Positions 17,357 to 26,522 of a DNA stretch of 64,000 nt are shown here, piece by piece. Numbering within the stretch: position 1 is the first letter of the stretch; each line of letters opens with the position of its first letter. The position numbers were made by a program, and so were the translations under genes. Below the pieces are notes generated by a model, which saw only the letters and a program-made list of their open reading frames with translations, made no database searches and was not told where the DNA came from. Origin of the DNA: G963665975 sp963665975 (GTDB lineage Bacteria; Bacteroidota; Rhodothermia; Rhodothermales; Bin80); contig OY762508.1 in assembly GCA_963665975.1 (NCBI GenBank), positions 2,914,001-2,978,000 of the forward strand, in the 5' to 3' direction.

Positions 17357-18949
17357 TTATCCGTCCAGCTTTGGGCCGGCCGCAGCGACGCCTGACGCGC
17401 AGCCATCGGCATACTTCTGGAAATTCTGCAGGAAAAGGCGTGCAAGCATTCTCGCTGTCTCATCATGGGCGGCCGGATCCTCCCAGGCGTTGCGCGGAAA
17501 CAGAATTTCCGTCGGCACACCGGCGCACTCCGTAGGAATAGCGTAGCCAAAAATAGCATCGTCCAACATCGGCGCATTGGCCAGTGAACCTTCGTGAATG
17601 GCGTCAATAATGGCCCGCGTATGCTTCAGTTGTACGCGACGGGCCTGGCCGTACACACCCCCGGTAATGCCTGTATTAATCAACCATGCATGCGCGTTGC
17701 GTTCCTTCATCTTTGAAGCCAACATTTCTGCATACATATTGGGGTGCCAGACCAAGAATGCCGCACCGAAGCAGGCCGAAAATGTTGCTTCAGGTTCCAC
17801 AACACCCATCTCGGTGCCAGCAACCTTGGCGGTATATCCGCTGATGAAGTGGTACATCGCTTGCTCCGGGGTGAGTTTCGCCACTGGCGGGAGCACGCCA
17901 AACGCATCGTAGGTGAGGAATATGATGTTGCTGGGGTGCCCGCCGACACAGGGAATCTTGGCGTTGGAGATATGCTCGATCGGATACGAGGCCCGCGTGT
18001 TTTCCGTGATGCTGGTGTCGGCATAATCGATCGTATGCGAGACGCCGTCAAAAACGACGTTTTCGAGTACAGTGCCGAAGCGGATCGCGTGATGGATTCC
18101 CGGCTCTTCCTCTGCCGAAAGTCCAGCCACCTTGGCGTAACAGCCGCCCTCGATATTAAAAATGCCCTCTGCGCCCCAGCAATGTTCGTCATCGCCGATC
18201 AATCGGCGGCCAGCGTCTGCTGAAAGCGTGGTCTTGCCAGTCCCTGAAAGGCCGAAGAACAGCGACACATCACCAGCCACCCCTTCGTTGGCTGAGCAAT
18301 GCATCGACAATACACCTTCGAGCGGCATGATGTAGTGCATGACCGTGAAGACACCCTTCTTCATTTCTCCTGCATACTGGGTGCCCAGGATCACCATTTC
18401 CTGCAACTCGAAGGAAATATCGACGCTGGTCTTTGAAGACATATACGTCGTGTGCCTGTTTGCAGGAAACATGCCCGCATTGTACACCACGTAGTCAGGA
18501 TCTCCGAAGGTGCGAAGATCCTCGTCTGACGGACGAATCAGCATGTTATGCATGAACAACGCATGGTAGGCACGCTCACAGATTATGCGGACCTTGATCC
18601 GGTGCGCAGGGTCCCAGCCTGCATAGCCATCTACTACGTAGAGGCGACTCAGGGTATTGAAATAGTCACGAGCCCGTTCTCGATTGATTTCGAACGTGTG
18701 CTCGTCTATGGGCATGTTGACGGGACCCCACCATATATGACTGGTACTCCGAGAATTGTTCGTAATCCGTTTATCCATCGGGCTTCGGCCGGTCTTTTCG
18801 CCCGAAGTAATCATGAGCGCACCGGATGGCGCGATGGCCGCTGTCGGATCGTTCCGAATGGCGTCTTCATAGAGCACGGCCGGCACGACATTCCGGCGCA
18901 CGTCCTTCACAATAACTCCGTACTTTTCCAGACTGATCGCAGTTGCCAT
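17357..18949 (-). CDS. pckA: Phosphoenolpyruvate carboxykinase (ATP)
   Basis: This enzyme converts oxaloacetate plus ATP to phosphoenolpyruvate and CO2, the gluconeogenic step. Motifs identify the ATP-dependent family: SGEKTGRSPMDKR at the N-terminus, EMKKGVFTVMHYIMP, the P-loop FFGLSGTGKTTLSAD with the metal-binding IGDDEHCWG, and the C-terminal NTGITGGVYGQARRVQLKHTR. ATG 18949 gives 530 residues, the normal length; a TTG ten codons upstream is the alternative. It lies downstream of fadD on the same strand, with 355 bp between them, so separate expression is likely. Confidence 0.96.
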   Translation of the reverse strand: MATAISLEKYGVIVKDVRRNVVPAVLYEDAIRNDPTAAIAPSGALMITSGEKTGRSPMDKRITNNSRSTSHIWWGPVNMPIDEHTFEINRERARDYFNTLSRLYVVDGYAGWDPAHRIKVRIICERAYHALFMHNMLIRPSDEDLRTFGDPDYVVYNAGMFPANRHTTYMSSKTSVDISFELQEMVILGTQYAGEMKKGVFTVMHYIMPLEGVLSMHCSANEGVAGDVSLFFGLSGTGKTTLSADAGRRLIGDDEHCWGAEGIFNIEGGCYAKVAGLSAEEEPGIHHAIRFGTVLENVVFDGVSHTIDYADTSITENTRASYPIEHISNAKIPCVGGHPSNIIFLTYDAFGVLPPVAKLTPEQAMYHFISGYTAKVAGTEMGVVEPEATFSACFGAAFLVWHPNMYAEMLASKMKERNAHAWLINTGITGGVYGQARRVQLKHTRAIIDAIHEGSLANAPMLDDAIFGYAIPTECAGVPTEILFPRNAWEDPAAHDETARMLARLFLQNFQKYADGCASGVAAAGPKLDG

Positions 18950-19304
18950 GCGTTTGGATACTTGGCTACTCAAAGACAAAAGAACTACGGTCCTCGAACC
19001 GCGACTCCGAGTCTGCAGCAGAAAAAATCTCCTTCACTGGCGTGTCCAATATGTTGCCCTGCACTCCTGTCAAGGGGTTACCGTAGCGGAGGTATCGATG
19101 CACGGCCCGGCTGTGCGGTGATTCGGAGACTGCACGTTTGTCGGGGCCTGTCGTTCGAAGGAGGTATACGTTCGTTACACTTGGCCAGTCGCGCGAGGGT
19201 TACACCGATACGAAGCATCACAGCTCTCTTTGTGCCTGCCCTGGTGCACCCAGGGAGCTGATTCGGTTTCCGGGGCTGGTCCCCTACGCCCCATGGCGCC
19301 GTTC
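18950..19304 (-). other. Intergenic region between fadD and pckA
   Basis: No supported gene on either strand. One short perfect inverted repeat (CCCTGG/CCAGGG, 19239-19255) sits about 50 bp past the fadD stop and could be an RNA hairpin; no T-run follows it. A T6 stretch in the pckA sense lies near 19022-19027 without a convincing stem. The pckA promoter should be here, but I cannot place it. Confidence 0.4.
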
Positions 19305-21089
19305 CTATTCTGCGTACAGAGCATTGATGTTGTGCCCGTAGCGTTCGCGGATAACACGGCGCTTCAACTTCATGGTAGGCGTAAGTTCTCCATCCTCGAT
19401 GGTGAAAGCCCTTCCCAGCACGCTGAACTTCTTGACCTGCTCCCAATGAGGTAAACCTTCATTGGCCGCTTGAACGGCTGCGTCAATGAGGGCGCTCACC
19501 TCTGGAGTATCATGCAACTGGTGGTCCGGATCGTCGGATGCGTCAATTCCCAATCCCTGCCGGACGGCCTCCGGATCCAGGACGATCAGAGCTGCGCAGA
19601 ACTTGCGTTCGCTGCCTATCACGACGGCCTGCTCGATGTATGCACTGCGACAAAGAGCCGTCTCAATGGGAGTAGGAGCGATGTACTTGCCGGTAGAGAG
19701 TTTGAATAGCTGCTTTTTGCGGTCGGTGATGTACAGGTGGCCATCTTCGTCCATGTGGCCGATGTCTCCGGTATGAAACCACCCATCCTCTGACATGACC
19801 TCCGCTGTTTTTTCGGGCATCTTGTAGTAGCCCTGCATGATATGAGGTCCCCGCGTCAGGATCTCACCATCTTCCGCGATACGCACCTCCACATCCCGAA
19901 TGGCCGTGCCAATAGACTTCGGTCGCAAATCGCCCTTCTTGTAAATGGAAATAACCGGCGACGTCTCGGTAAGTCCATAACCCTGCCCACAGAAAATTCC
20001 GAGGCCGTTATAGAAGCTCATAACCGTGGGAGACAAGGCCGCACCGCCGGAGGTCAGTGCGCAGAGATTACCACCGAATACGGCATTGCGCAGTTTGCCG
20101 TATACAAGTTTATCGGCCAGTTTCCACTGCAGGCTGCGCTTCTTCGATGTGACATCGTAATTTTCGGCCAGGGAGAGTGCCCACTTGGCCAGCACGCTCT
20201 TGATGCCGCCTGCCGCTGCAGCTTTATTCATGATGGCAGCGTGGACCTTCTCCAACAGGCGCGGCACCGTCGTCATATGGAGGGGGCGAACTGTCTTGAA
20301 ATCCTCCGCAATCTCCTGGAAATCCTCCACAAAATATATCGTGCATCCTATATACAGGTATACGATCGTGGCGATCCGTTCCAATGAGTGACAGAGCGGC
20401 AAATAGGACAGCATCCGGTCACCCCGGTGTGCTTCCGAGTCAAAAGGGAGACGCTCGCAAACCGCCACTGCGTTGGAAGTGACGTTGGCATGCGTGAGCA
20501 TTACGCCCTTGGGAGTGCCCGTGGTGCCGGAAGTATAGATCAGTGTTGCGAGGTCTTCCGGATTCACGGTGAGCCGAATCCTGCCAAGCAGATCCGGATC
20601 CTCCTCCCGGAGAGTGCGACCGCGATCCAATACCGTGTGAAACGTCTCCATGCGCGGCGCAAACGATCCAAGAATTCCTACGGTCGTAATGTTTGGACCG
20701 AGTTCTTCCACGATCTGACGCTGGCCCTCAAAAAGGTCCTGGGTCGACACTATATAGATGCGGGCTCCTGCATTAGCGAGGATATACTTGATCTGCTCCG
20801 TTGGCTGTGTGGTATAAATGGGGACCGTGACTGCGCCCAGTCGCAGGATAGCCTGGTCGATAATCAGCCATTCCGTACAGTTTTCTGCATGTAGGGCAAC
20901 CCGGTCTCCCTTTCGTATGCCGAGTGCATGCAGTCCGAGTGCAAAGGCGTCGATCTGCTCCCGAAAATCCGAAACGGATGTTTCGTGCCACACGCCTCCA
21001 CGCTTCACGGAAGCTGCGATACTCGGATTCTTGGCCAGGCCGCCATCAACGAGATCAGCAATGATCGAGTAGGTCAAGGGATAGGTCAT
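19305..21089 (-). CDS. Long-chain acyl-CoA synthetase (AMP-forming)
   Basis: This ligase activates long-chain fatty acids to acyl-CoA through an acyl-adenylate, feeding lipid synthesis or beta-oxidation, probably at the inner face of the membrane. The 594-residue product carries the AMP-binding P-loop YTSGTTGTPKGVMLTH, the A5 motif GYGLTETSPVIS, DGWFHTGDIGHMDEDGHLYITDRKKQL and the C-terminal ligase lysine region PTMKLKRRVIRERY. These place it with FadD15/FAA1-type long-chain enzymes common in FCB bacteria. It begins at ATG 21089 and is not packed against another gene. Confidence 0.94.
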   Translation of the reverse strand: MTYPLTYSIIADLVDGGLAKNPSIAASVKRGGVWHETSVSDFREQIDAFALGLHALGIRKGDRVALHAENCTEWLIIDQAILRLGAVTVPIYTTQPTEQIKYILANAGARIYIVSTQDLFEGQRQIVEELGPNITTVGILGSFAPRMETFHTVLDRGRTLREEDPDLLGRIRLTVNPEDLATLIYTSGTTGTPKGVMLTHANVTSNAVAVCERLPFDSEAHRGDRMLSYLPLCHSLERIATIVYLYIGCTIYFVEDFQEIAEDFKTVRPLHMTTVPRLLEKVHAAIMNKAAAAGGIKSVLAKWALSLAENYDVTSKKRSLQWKLADKLVYGKLRNAVFGGNLCALTSGGAALSPTVMSFYNGLGIFCGQGYGLTETSPVISIYKKGDLRPKSIGTAIRDVEVRIAEDGEILTRGPHIMQGYYKMPEKTAEVMSEDGWFHTGDIGHMDEDGHLYITDRKKQLFKLSTGKYIAPTPIETALCRSAYIEQAVVIGSERKFCAALIVLDPEAVRQGLGIDASDDPDHQLHDTPEVSALIDAAVQAANEGLPHWEQVKKFSVLGRAFTIEDGELTPTMKLKRRVIRERYGHNINALYAE

Positions 21090-22014
21090 AGGATCACACG
21101 CTTAAACGGAAGAATGAGAGTTGCGGGAACGATCGGGATCGGTACGTTTGCGCACCCCAGGGGGTTGCGGATGCTGAGACCGGCATTCGCCATAAACCAG
21201 GTAATCAAGCGGCCGTTTGGAAATAGGACATGGGCTATAGCGATTCCAATCACATCCTGGGTTCAGGTTGCTCATCTTCTCGTATTGGCCTTCCGGCAAA
21301 CTCGCACCAGATCACAGGTGCAGCGAACACTCCGACTGCCAGCGCAACCCGGAGCTGGAGAGCCATTCGGGAGCTTCTGTTCAGCATTTCCATAAGCCGT
21401 CCCGATTTCCATCAACTGTTTATGCAAGCGTGTGCTTCGCAAGGGCATACGATTGGAACCGATTCCTTGAAAGGTATGCCACCGAAATGCAAGGTGCCAA
21501 CTGTGAGGCCCCGGGAATAGCTGGCGTGATCCAGGCGCCATGGTGAGCGAAGCGCCTCCCGGTTGTCTCTGCTACCGGCGAAGCGTGAGAGGGCTTTCAG
21601 AAAGGAAAATAGAAACCCCAATTGATGAACGCTGCGGCTGGAAACGATGATTCGATGCACCAGACGCAGTGTGCTTGCACCCGAATAAACGCTGTTGGGT
21701 GAGAATCAAGGGCGCGACTATTACGGGCGGTCAGGCTCCGGTGAGAGCCATAAGCGGGTGGATCGGGGAATAGCGCGTCTACGAAGCAGTCATCATCGCC
21801 TCTTGCGGCTCAATCCCTGGCGCCAGCACGAGCATACCGTCGGAAGATGGGTGACTGCGCCGCCGGCAGCCGTTTCCCACCGCGCTTCACTCGAAGGGAG
21901 ACCGGTTGTGGTGGAAGATGGAGTATCCCGCGTCGATTGAAGCATTCATGGTGCTTGGCGTTGCCGTTCGCGCAACTCCACCCTATCTTGCCCGTTGCAC
22001 ATAATCGACGCGCC
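21090..22014. other. Gene-poor 0.9 kb interval between fadD and moaC
   Basis: I see no recognisable gene on either strand in about 925 bp, which is unusual in an otherwise compact window. The open frames here overlap on opposite strands, are short and resemble nothing known. The best small candidate is a 45-codon frame on the minus strand, 21250-21387, with a signal-like stretch (LRVALAVGVFAAPVIW). The interval could be promoter and leader sequence for moaC and fadD, or the residue of a decayed gene. No tRNA, riboswitch core or terminator is convincing. Confidence 0.5.
21250..21387 (-). CDS. Possible 45-residue hydrophobic peptide
   Basis: A short frame starting MLNRSSRMALQLR continues into one hydrophobic helix and a charged tail (EFAGRPIREDEQPEPRM). 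The profile resembles a secreted or single-helix peptide, but the ribosome binding site is weak (GGAA only 3-4 nt away), and length alone gives no support. It is listed because the surrounding interval has nothing better. Confidence 0.2.
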   Translation of the reverse strand: MLNRSSRMALQLRVALAVGVFAAPVIWCEFAGRPIREDEQPEPRM

Positions 22015-22503
22015 ATGAAGGAACGTCTGCCGTTGACCCATCTCCGTCCCACGGGGGGAGTCCGCATGGTCGACATTTCCGAGAAGACTGACACGGTGCG
22101 GACGGCCGTGGCCCGGGGTCGAGTGATTCTCGGCGAAGGGGCATTTAGGCAGTTGGCGGATCACAAGATTGCCAAGGGGGACGTTTTGGGGATCGCACAA
22201 GTGGCGGGCATAATGGGGGCGAAGCACACAAGCGTCCTTATTCCGCTTTGTCACAGCGTGACGGTGACCGGTATTGAGGTCACTTTCCGGCTGGAGGAGA
22301 CAGATCATGCCGTGGAAATCGAAGCCAGCGCCCGTTCCATTGGTCCTACGGGCGTGGAAATGGAGGTGCTGACGGCTGTTTCCATGGCAGCACTCACGAT
22401 TTACGATATGTGCAAGTCGGTTTCCAAGGCGATTCGTATTACCGATATTGAACTGCTGGCGAAATCTGGCGGCAAGACCGGCGATTATCAACTAAACACG
22501 TAA
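22015..22503 (+). CDS. moaC: Cyclic pyranopterin monophosphate synthase
   Basis: MoaC works with MoaA to turn GTP into cyclic pyranopterin monophosphate, the first intermediate of molybdenum cofactor. The sequence shows MVDISEKTDTVRTAVARG, KGDVLGIAQVAGIMGAKHTS, IPLCHSVTVTGIEV (catalytic region), GPTGVEMEVLTAVSMAALTIYDMCK and a C-terminal KSGGKTGDY, all conserved. ATG 22015 gives 162 residues, the family size. moaA is not in the window. The nearby XdhC-coxSLM genes are a plausible consumer of the cofactor. floA starts 4 bp after the stop, so the two are probably cotranscribed. Confidence 0.95.
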   Translation: MKERLPLTHLRPTGGVRMVDISEKTDTVRTAVARGRVILGEGAFRQLADHKIAKGDVLGIAQVAGIMGAKHTSVLIPLCHSVTVTGIEVTFRLEETDHAVEIEASARSIGPTGVEMEVLTAVSMAALTIYDMCKSVSKAIRITDIELLAKSGGKTGDYQLNT

Positions 22504-22507
22504 ATCC

Positions 22508-23500
22508 ATGCAAGATATTGTAGGCTTCTCGAGTGCCGTGTTCATTATACTGGTCGTAATCGGCCTGATCTTCATCCTGTATCTGGTGCCTGTCCGGCTA
22601 TGGATTACGGCCATCTTTTCCGGTGTGCGGCTGAATTTGTTTCGTGACCTTGTCGGCATGCGGCTACGTCGCGTGCCGCCCGACCGGATAGTCAAACCTC
22701 TCATCACGGCCCACAAAGCCGGGATTAATGTCCACACGCCTGAACTGGAAGCCCACTTTCTTGCTGGCGGCCATGTCCAACAGGTCGTCAATGCACTGAT
22801 TTCCGCCGACAAGGCCGACATTGACCTGAATTTTGAGCGCGCAACTGCCATTGACCTGGCAGGCCGTGACGTGTTTGAAGCCGTGCAGGTATCGGTAAAC
22901 CCGAAGGTCATCGAAACGCCGCCGATTTCAGCAATTGCGAAGGACGGCATTCAATTGCGGGCTATTGCCAGAGTTACCGTACGTGCGAATATTGAGCGTC
23001 TCGTGGGTGGAGCAGGAGAGGAAACCATTATCGCACGCGTCGGGGAGGGGATTGTATCGACGATAGGTTCGTCGGATTCGCACGCCGCCGTGCTGGAGAA
23101 CCCTGATATCATATCGAAGACGGTGCTTGCCAAGGGGCTGGACTCAGGTACGGCATTCGAAATTCTCTCCATCGACATCGCCGATGTTGACGTGGGTGAG
23201 AACATCGGAGCCAAGCTTCAGACCGATCAGGCGGAGGCTGATCTGCAGGTAGCACGGGCCAAGGCGGAAGAACGCCGCGCTGCCGCGGTAGCCCGCGAGC
23301 AGGAAATGGTGGCTGCCGTGCAGGAGCAGCGTGCGCGTGTGGTCGAGGCTGAAGCAATGGTTCCGACGGCGATTGCGGAAGCGTTTCGGAAGGGTCAGCT
23401 CGGCATTATGGATTATTACAACATCCGCAATATCCAGGCAGATACGCAGATGCGGTCGTCCATTGGTGGCGGAGACGAGGCTCGGCATACCTCCGAGTAA
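22508..23500 (+). CDS. floA: Flotillin-like protein FloA
   Basis: FloA proteins form membrane-associated oligomers that organise membrane microdomains. The N-terminal hydrophobic hairpin (about residues 5-40, VFIILVVIGLIFILYLVPV) is followed by the characteristic GVRLNLFRDLVGMRLRRVPP and PLITAHKAGINV. A long SPFH-like region contains AVQVSVNPKVIETPPISAIA, then an Ala/Glu-rich coiled coil with repeated AEERRAAAVAREQEM and the C-terminal GIMDYYNIRNIQADTQMR. At 330 residues it matches the YqfA/UPF0365 family. The usual partner NfeD is not adjacent. It follows moaC by 4 bp. Confidence 0.93.
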   Translation: MQDIVGFSSAVFIILVVIGLIFILYLVPVRLWITAIFSGVRLNLFRDLVGMRLRRVPPDRIVKPLITAHKAGINVHTPELEAHFLAGGHVQQVVNALISADKADIDLNFERATAIDLAGRDVFEAVQVSVNPKVIETPPISAIAKDGIQLRAIARVTVRANIERLVGGAGEETIIARVGEGIVSTIGSSDSHAAVLENPDIISKTVLAKGLDSGTAFEILSIDIADVDVGENIGAKLQTDQAEADLQVARAKAEERRAAAVAREQEMVAAVQEQRARVVEAEAMVPTAIAEAFRKGQLGIMDYYNIRNIQADTQMRSSIGGGDEARHTSE

Positions 23501-23741
23501 GTGTATGGAGTACGATAAGGATATCGGTCGGCAAAGGCAGGAGGAGTAGTGGAGGCGCGCGTTTCCCCTGCGGAACCGGCGTTAACGGTTGTGTTGCGTG
23601 TTGGGGGCGGTGCTCTTTCTGTACGCATGCCCACACACGTCCCGGCTTGTAGGGGCTGCGAAGATGCTCGCAGGTTCAGTCCGGGTACCTGGGAGGCGCG
23701 GGTCCGGAGAATATTCTTCAGAATCGCCCGCTGAATTGCGC

Positions 23742-25013
23742 CTACGTGCGAGACAGTTGCGTGATACGCACTAGCTCGATGCGATTGGCAGTGGCCTGCA
23801 GGATGACAAACCGGTACGCTCCAATCTCGAATTCGTCCTGCAAATCGGGAATCGTTCCCTGCTGCTCAAGCAGGTAACCAGCCACCGTTTCGTAGTCGCC
23901 CTGGGGAATTTGAACTCCCAGGCGCTCCTCGACCTCATCGATTTCCGCCCGCCCACTTACGACAAATGTCTGGCTATCCTCCTGTCGGATGATGACATCG
24001 TCGGAATCAAATTCATCCTGAATGTCTCCGAAAAGCTCTTCTAACAAGTCTTCCCGAGTAATTAGACCTGCGGTACCGCCATACTCGTCAATGACGATAA
24101 CGATGGAGGAATTCGTGTCCCTAAACTCCTTCAACAGGTGTTTTGATGGCTTTGACTCAGGCACAAATTTTGCGGGCCGCATCATCTCTTTGAGCGATGC
24201 CGGATGGTTGAACAGGTCATAGGCGAAGGCTATACCAACAATCTCGTCAATGTTGTCGCGATAGACGGGGACCTTGGAATATCCGCTCTCAATGCACTGT
24301 TTGCGAAGAGCTTCCAGGGACGTCTCCTCATCTACTGCTATGATGTCCGTACGGGGCGTCATGGACTCCTTGACCCTCTTCGTGTGCAAGTCGAAAACGT
24401 TGCTCAGGATTTCGGTTTCCTCCGCATCAAGCCCAAGTGCTCCGGTTTCTTGGCTCTCTTCTATGATGAGTTCGAAGGCTCTGCGCGGGAATTGCGAAAA
24501 CGGTACGGCATCAGCGCGTAAGAGTCGCACCAGGACCTGTGAGGCGCCGCCAGCCAGACGCACCAGCGGGAGCAGTAAACGGTAGGTGAGCCAGAGGGGC
24601 AGCGCCAGCACGAATACAGCGCGGTCGGCAACCTGCTGCATGATCGTTTTGGGCAGGATTTCACCCAGGACCAGCACAATGCCGGCGGCGGCGATGGTCT
24701 GAGTCACGAGCACGGCGACCTCGAGACTGGGCGCGTCAAGCCCGGTGCTTTGCACAAAGAACTGTTCAAGGGGGCTGCCGAGCGCGAGCGCCATCAGGGT
24801 CGAATAGACGACCAGGGCAATGTTGTTGCCCACGAGCGCAGTGGTGAGAAACGTCGTTGGGTTCTCAAGAAATTCCACCACACGACGACCCACAAAGCCG
24901 CGCCGACCGGCCACGAGTTCCACCCGCAAACGGTTGGCGGCCACGAACGCGATTTCTGAACCGGAAAAGAACGCGCTGAGGCCCAGCATAGCCACAATGA
25001 CGGCAAACTCCAT
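23742..25013 (-). CDS. CorC/HlyC-family CNNM-CBS membrane protein
   Basis: These proteins are linked to divalent-cation (Mg/Co) homeostasis. Residues 1-190 form a DUF21/CNNM membrane domain with LSAFFSGSEIAFVAANRLRV and LVGNNIALVVYSTLMA. Two CBS domains follow, around SMTPRTDIIAVDEETSLEAL and SSIVIVIDEYGGTAGLITRE. A C-terminal CorC_HlyC domain (FVVSGRAEIDEVEERLG, GDYETVAGYLLEQQGTIP) completes the standard layout. 423 residues is normal. It ends about 240 bp from the convergent floA and starts about 100 bp after the pspA cassette on the same strand. Confidence 0.92.
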   Translation of the reverse strand: MEFAVIVAMLGLSAFFSGSEIAFVAANRLRVELVAGRRGFVGRRVVEFLENPTTFLTTALVGNNIALVVYSTLMALALGSPLEQFFVQSTGLDAPSLEVAVLVTQTIAAAGIVLVLGEILPKTIMQQVADRAVFVLALPLWLTYRLLLPLVRLAGGASQVLVRLLRADAVPFSQFPRRAFELIIEESQETGALGLDAEETEILSNVFDLHTKRVKESMTPRTDIIAVDEETSLEALRKQCIESGYSKVPVYRDNIDEIVGIAFAYDLFNHPASLKEMMRPAKFVPESKPSKHLLKEFRDTNSSIVIVIDEYGGTAGLITREDLLEELFGDIQDEFDSDDVIIRQEDSQTFVVSGRAEIDEVEERLGVQIPQGDYETVAGYLLEQQGTIPDLQDEFEIGAYRFVILQATANRIELVRITQLSRT

Positions 25014-25113
25014 GAATTGATACGCTCACAGAATGGTCATACGCTGCCGCGCAGCGTGAAGCTGACAGGTATCGGGCCCCATGATCCCAGCATATGGCAA
25101 GCCCAGGCAGAGT

Positions 25114-26025
25114 TCATGCGGAAGGAGGGCGTGCTCTGATTTCCGATCGCTGCCGAGATTGAACTGGCGCCTGCTCACCTTCTTGGGACCCCGCAGGAGA
25201 TTCAAACGTGTCTAGGCCAGTCAATAGATCGCTCGCGGTGGCGAAGACGTCTTCAATTTCACCGACCGCAGCCTCTGTTTCCTCCACTTCACTCAGCAGC
25301 ACATCCAACTGATACGAAATCTCTTCCGGGTTTCGAAGCGTAATGGATTGCTCATGGATATACTTGACCACATCTTCAATCGTTGCTAACTGAGCTTCTA
25401 TGATTTCCAGGTTCTCTTCGCTCTTCTTGAAACGGTCTTGCCGTTGTTGCAGGACCCTCAGGCGGCGGGCCTTGATAGCCCGTACCCGATCAGGATCCTC
25501 TTCTATCTCCCGGCGCAATTCCGCTATAGCCAATTCGACTGTCCGTCGTTCGCCACCATCGCCGTATTGGCCATAGCGCTCATGCTGGCTCATCAGGGCG
25601 AGGCAAGAGTCCAAGAGCCCATCAAGTTTGCCTATGTGGCTTTCTACGAGTCCCTGCGATGCATAACTGAGCTTGTTGTAGTTCGCGTCAATCTTGTCCC
25701 TGAGGTTTCGGAGCTTGATATGTCGTCGTTGATTGACCTTGTTAAGCGCCCGGCATCGCTCCTTCCATGTTGGCGGATTGGCGCGGGCTCGCGCCACGCG
25801 TTCCATCTTGATGTAGCGCTGGAACCGCTCATTGTGAGGTATGACGCCCAGAACGAGGAGCTCAAACGCTGCACCGAAGACCAGCACAATATCGGACAAG
25901 AAAGTGTCGCCAACCCCGGGAATCGATCGCAACGCAAGGGCGCCCAACATAGCCACGATGAGGAACGTCAGGTTCCATGGGTGCAGGAAGGCTTCCTTGT
26001 TGTAGTTAATGGTGGACTCGTTCAT
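25114..26025 (-). CDS. Two-helix membrane protein with long coiled coil, third gene of the pspA cassette
   Basis: I do not recognise a named family. ATG 26025 gives 303 residues: a short N-terminus (MNESTINYNKEAFLHPW), two hydrophobic helices (about 18-35 and 44-62, LTFLIVAMLGALAL and IVLVFGAAFELLVLGVI), then a highly charged, mainly helical cytoplasmic part. Coiled-coil segments appear near 95-140 and 190-290 (RLRVLQQRQDRFKKSEENLE, LSEVEETEAAVGEIEDVF). The longer frame from 26178 would overlap the preceding gene with an unsupported N-terminus. It follows the PspA-tail paralogue by 58 bp and pspA in the same direction. The likely role is as a membrane partner of PspA, by context only. Confidence 0.75.
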   Translation of the reverse strand: MNESTINYNKEAFLHPWNLTFLIVAMLGALALRSIPGVGDTFLSDIVLVFGAAFELLVLGVIPHNERFQRYIKMERVARARANPPTWKERCRALNKVNQRRHIKLRNLRDKIDANYNKLSYASQGLVESHIGKLDGLLDSCLALMSQHERYGQYGDGGERRTVELAIAELRREIEEDPDRVRAIKARRLRVLQQRQDRFKKSEENLEIIEAQLATIEDVVKYIHEQSITLRNPEEISYQLDVLLSEVEETEAAVGEIEDVFATASDLLTGLDTFESPAGSQEGEQAPVQSRQRSEIRARPPSA

Positions 26026-26083
26026 CTCTGATAGAACGGTGTGGCTGGTCTTCTCCTGGACGGCGGCGTCTTGTCGGAGGCGT

Positions 26084-26497
26084 TTACCGCGGACGACCGA
26101 TGGTTTTCTCCGGACTATTGCGTGCAGGCAACGGGTCATCCGCCCGCTGTCGCACTTTCTCAACGCCTGGTTCCGCACCCGATTCCTGCATTCCCATCTG
26201 AAGCTTTATCTGCTTCACGAGGGCGCGCGCATTTTCCTCAGGCGAATCACCGGGATGTTGCTCACCTTCAGCCTTTTCCAAGGCCATTTCCACACGCGCC
26301 TCATTCAGAGCGGTAGCATGCTCAAGCATGCCTAGCATTTCCTGATGCGTGTCTTCGATGCCTTGGGGTTCGTCTATATTCCAAATGGCCTCGCGTTTCC
26401 CGGATGCGCCAAGACGCTCGACAACCCGCCGCCGGCGCATCGCCCGCAACCGCTCCTTTTCCGAATTCTTGATCGCTTCCCGTTCTTCTGGCGTCAT
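26084..26497 (-). CDS. Small helical protein resembling the PspA C-terminal tail
   Basis: The 137-residue product starts MTPEEREAIKNSEKERLRAM and is charged and helical. Its second half resembles the tail of the PspA protein encoded immediately upstream. Here it reads DTHQEMLGMLEHATALNEAR and ALVKQIKLQMGMQESGAEP; PspA has QTHDEMIQRIDVQTAKNEAR and ELVKQFKLEMDLEERGEAQ. Spacing and order are also kept. That indicates duplication of the PspA tail as a separate gene. ATG 26497 lies 25 bp after the pspA stop. The frame extends further upstream, but only as a shadow of pspA. The function is unknown; it could compete with or extend PspA self-assembly. Confidence 0.7.
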   Translation of the reverse strand: MTPEEREAIKNSEKERLRAMRRRRVVERLGASGKREAIWNIDEPQGIEDTHQEMLGMLEHATALNEARVEMALEKAEGEQHPGDSPEENARALVKQIKLQMGMQESGAEPGVEKVRQRADDPLPARNSPEKTIGRPR

Positions 26498-26522
26498 GGT
26501 TTTGGGCACACGGTTGGCTGTT

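Noticed and set aside
21680..22014. Molybdenum-cofactor riboswitch in the moaC leader
   Set aside because: I could not match the conserved core by eye; only GC-rich stretches without a clear fold.
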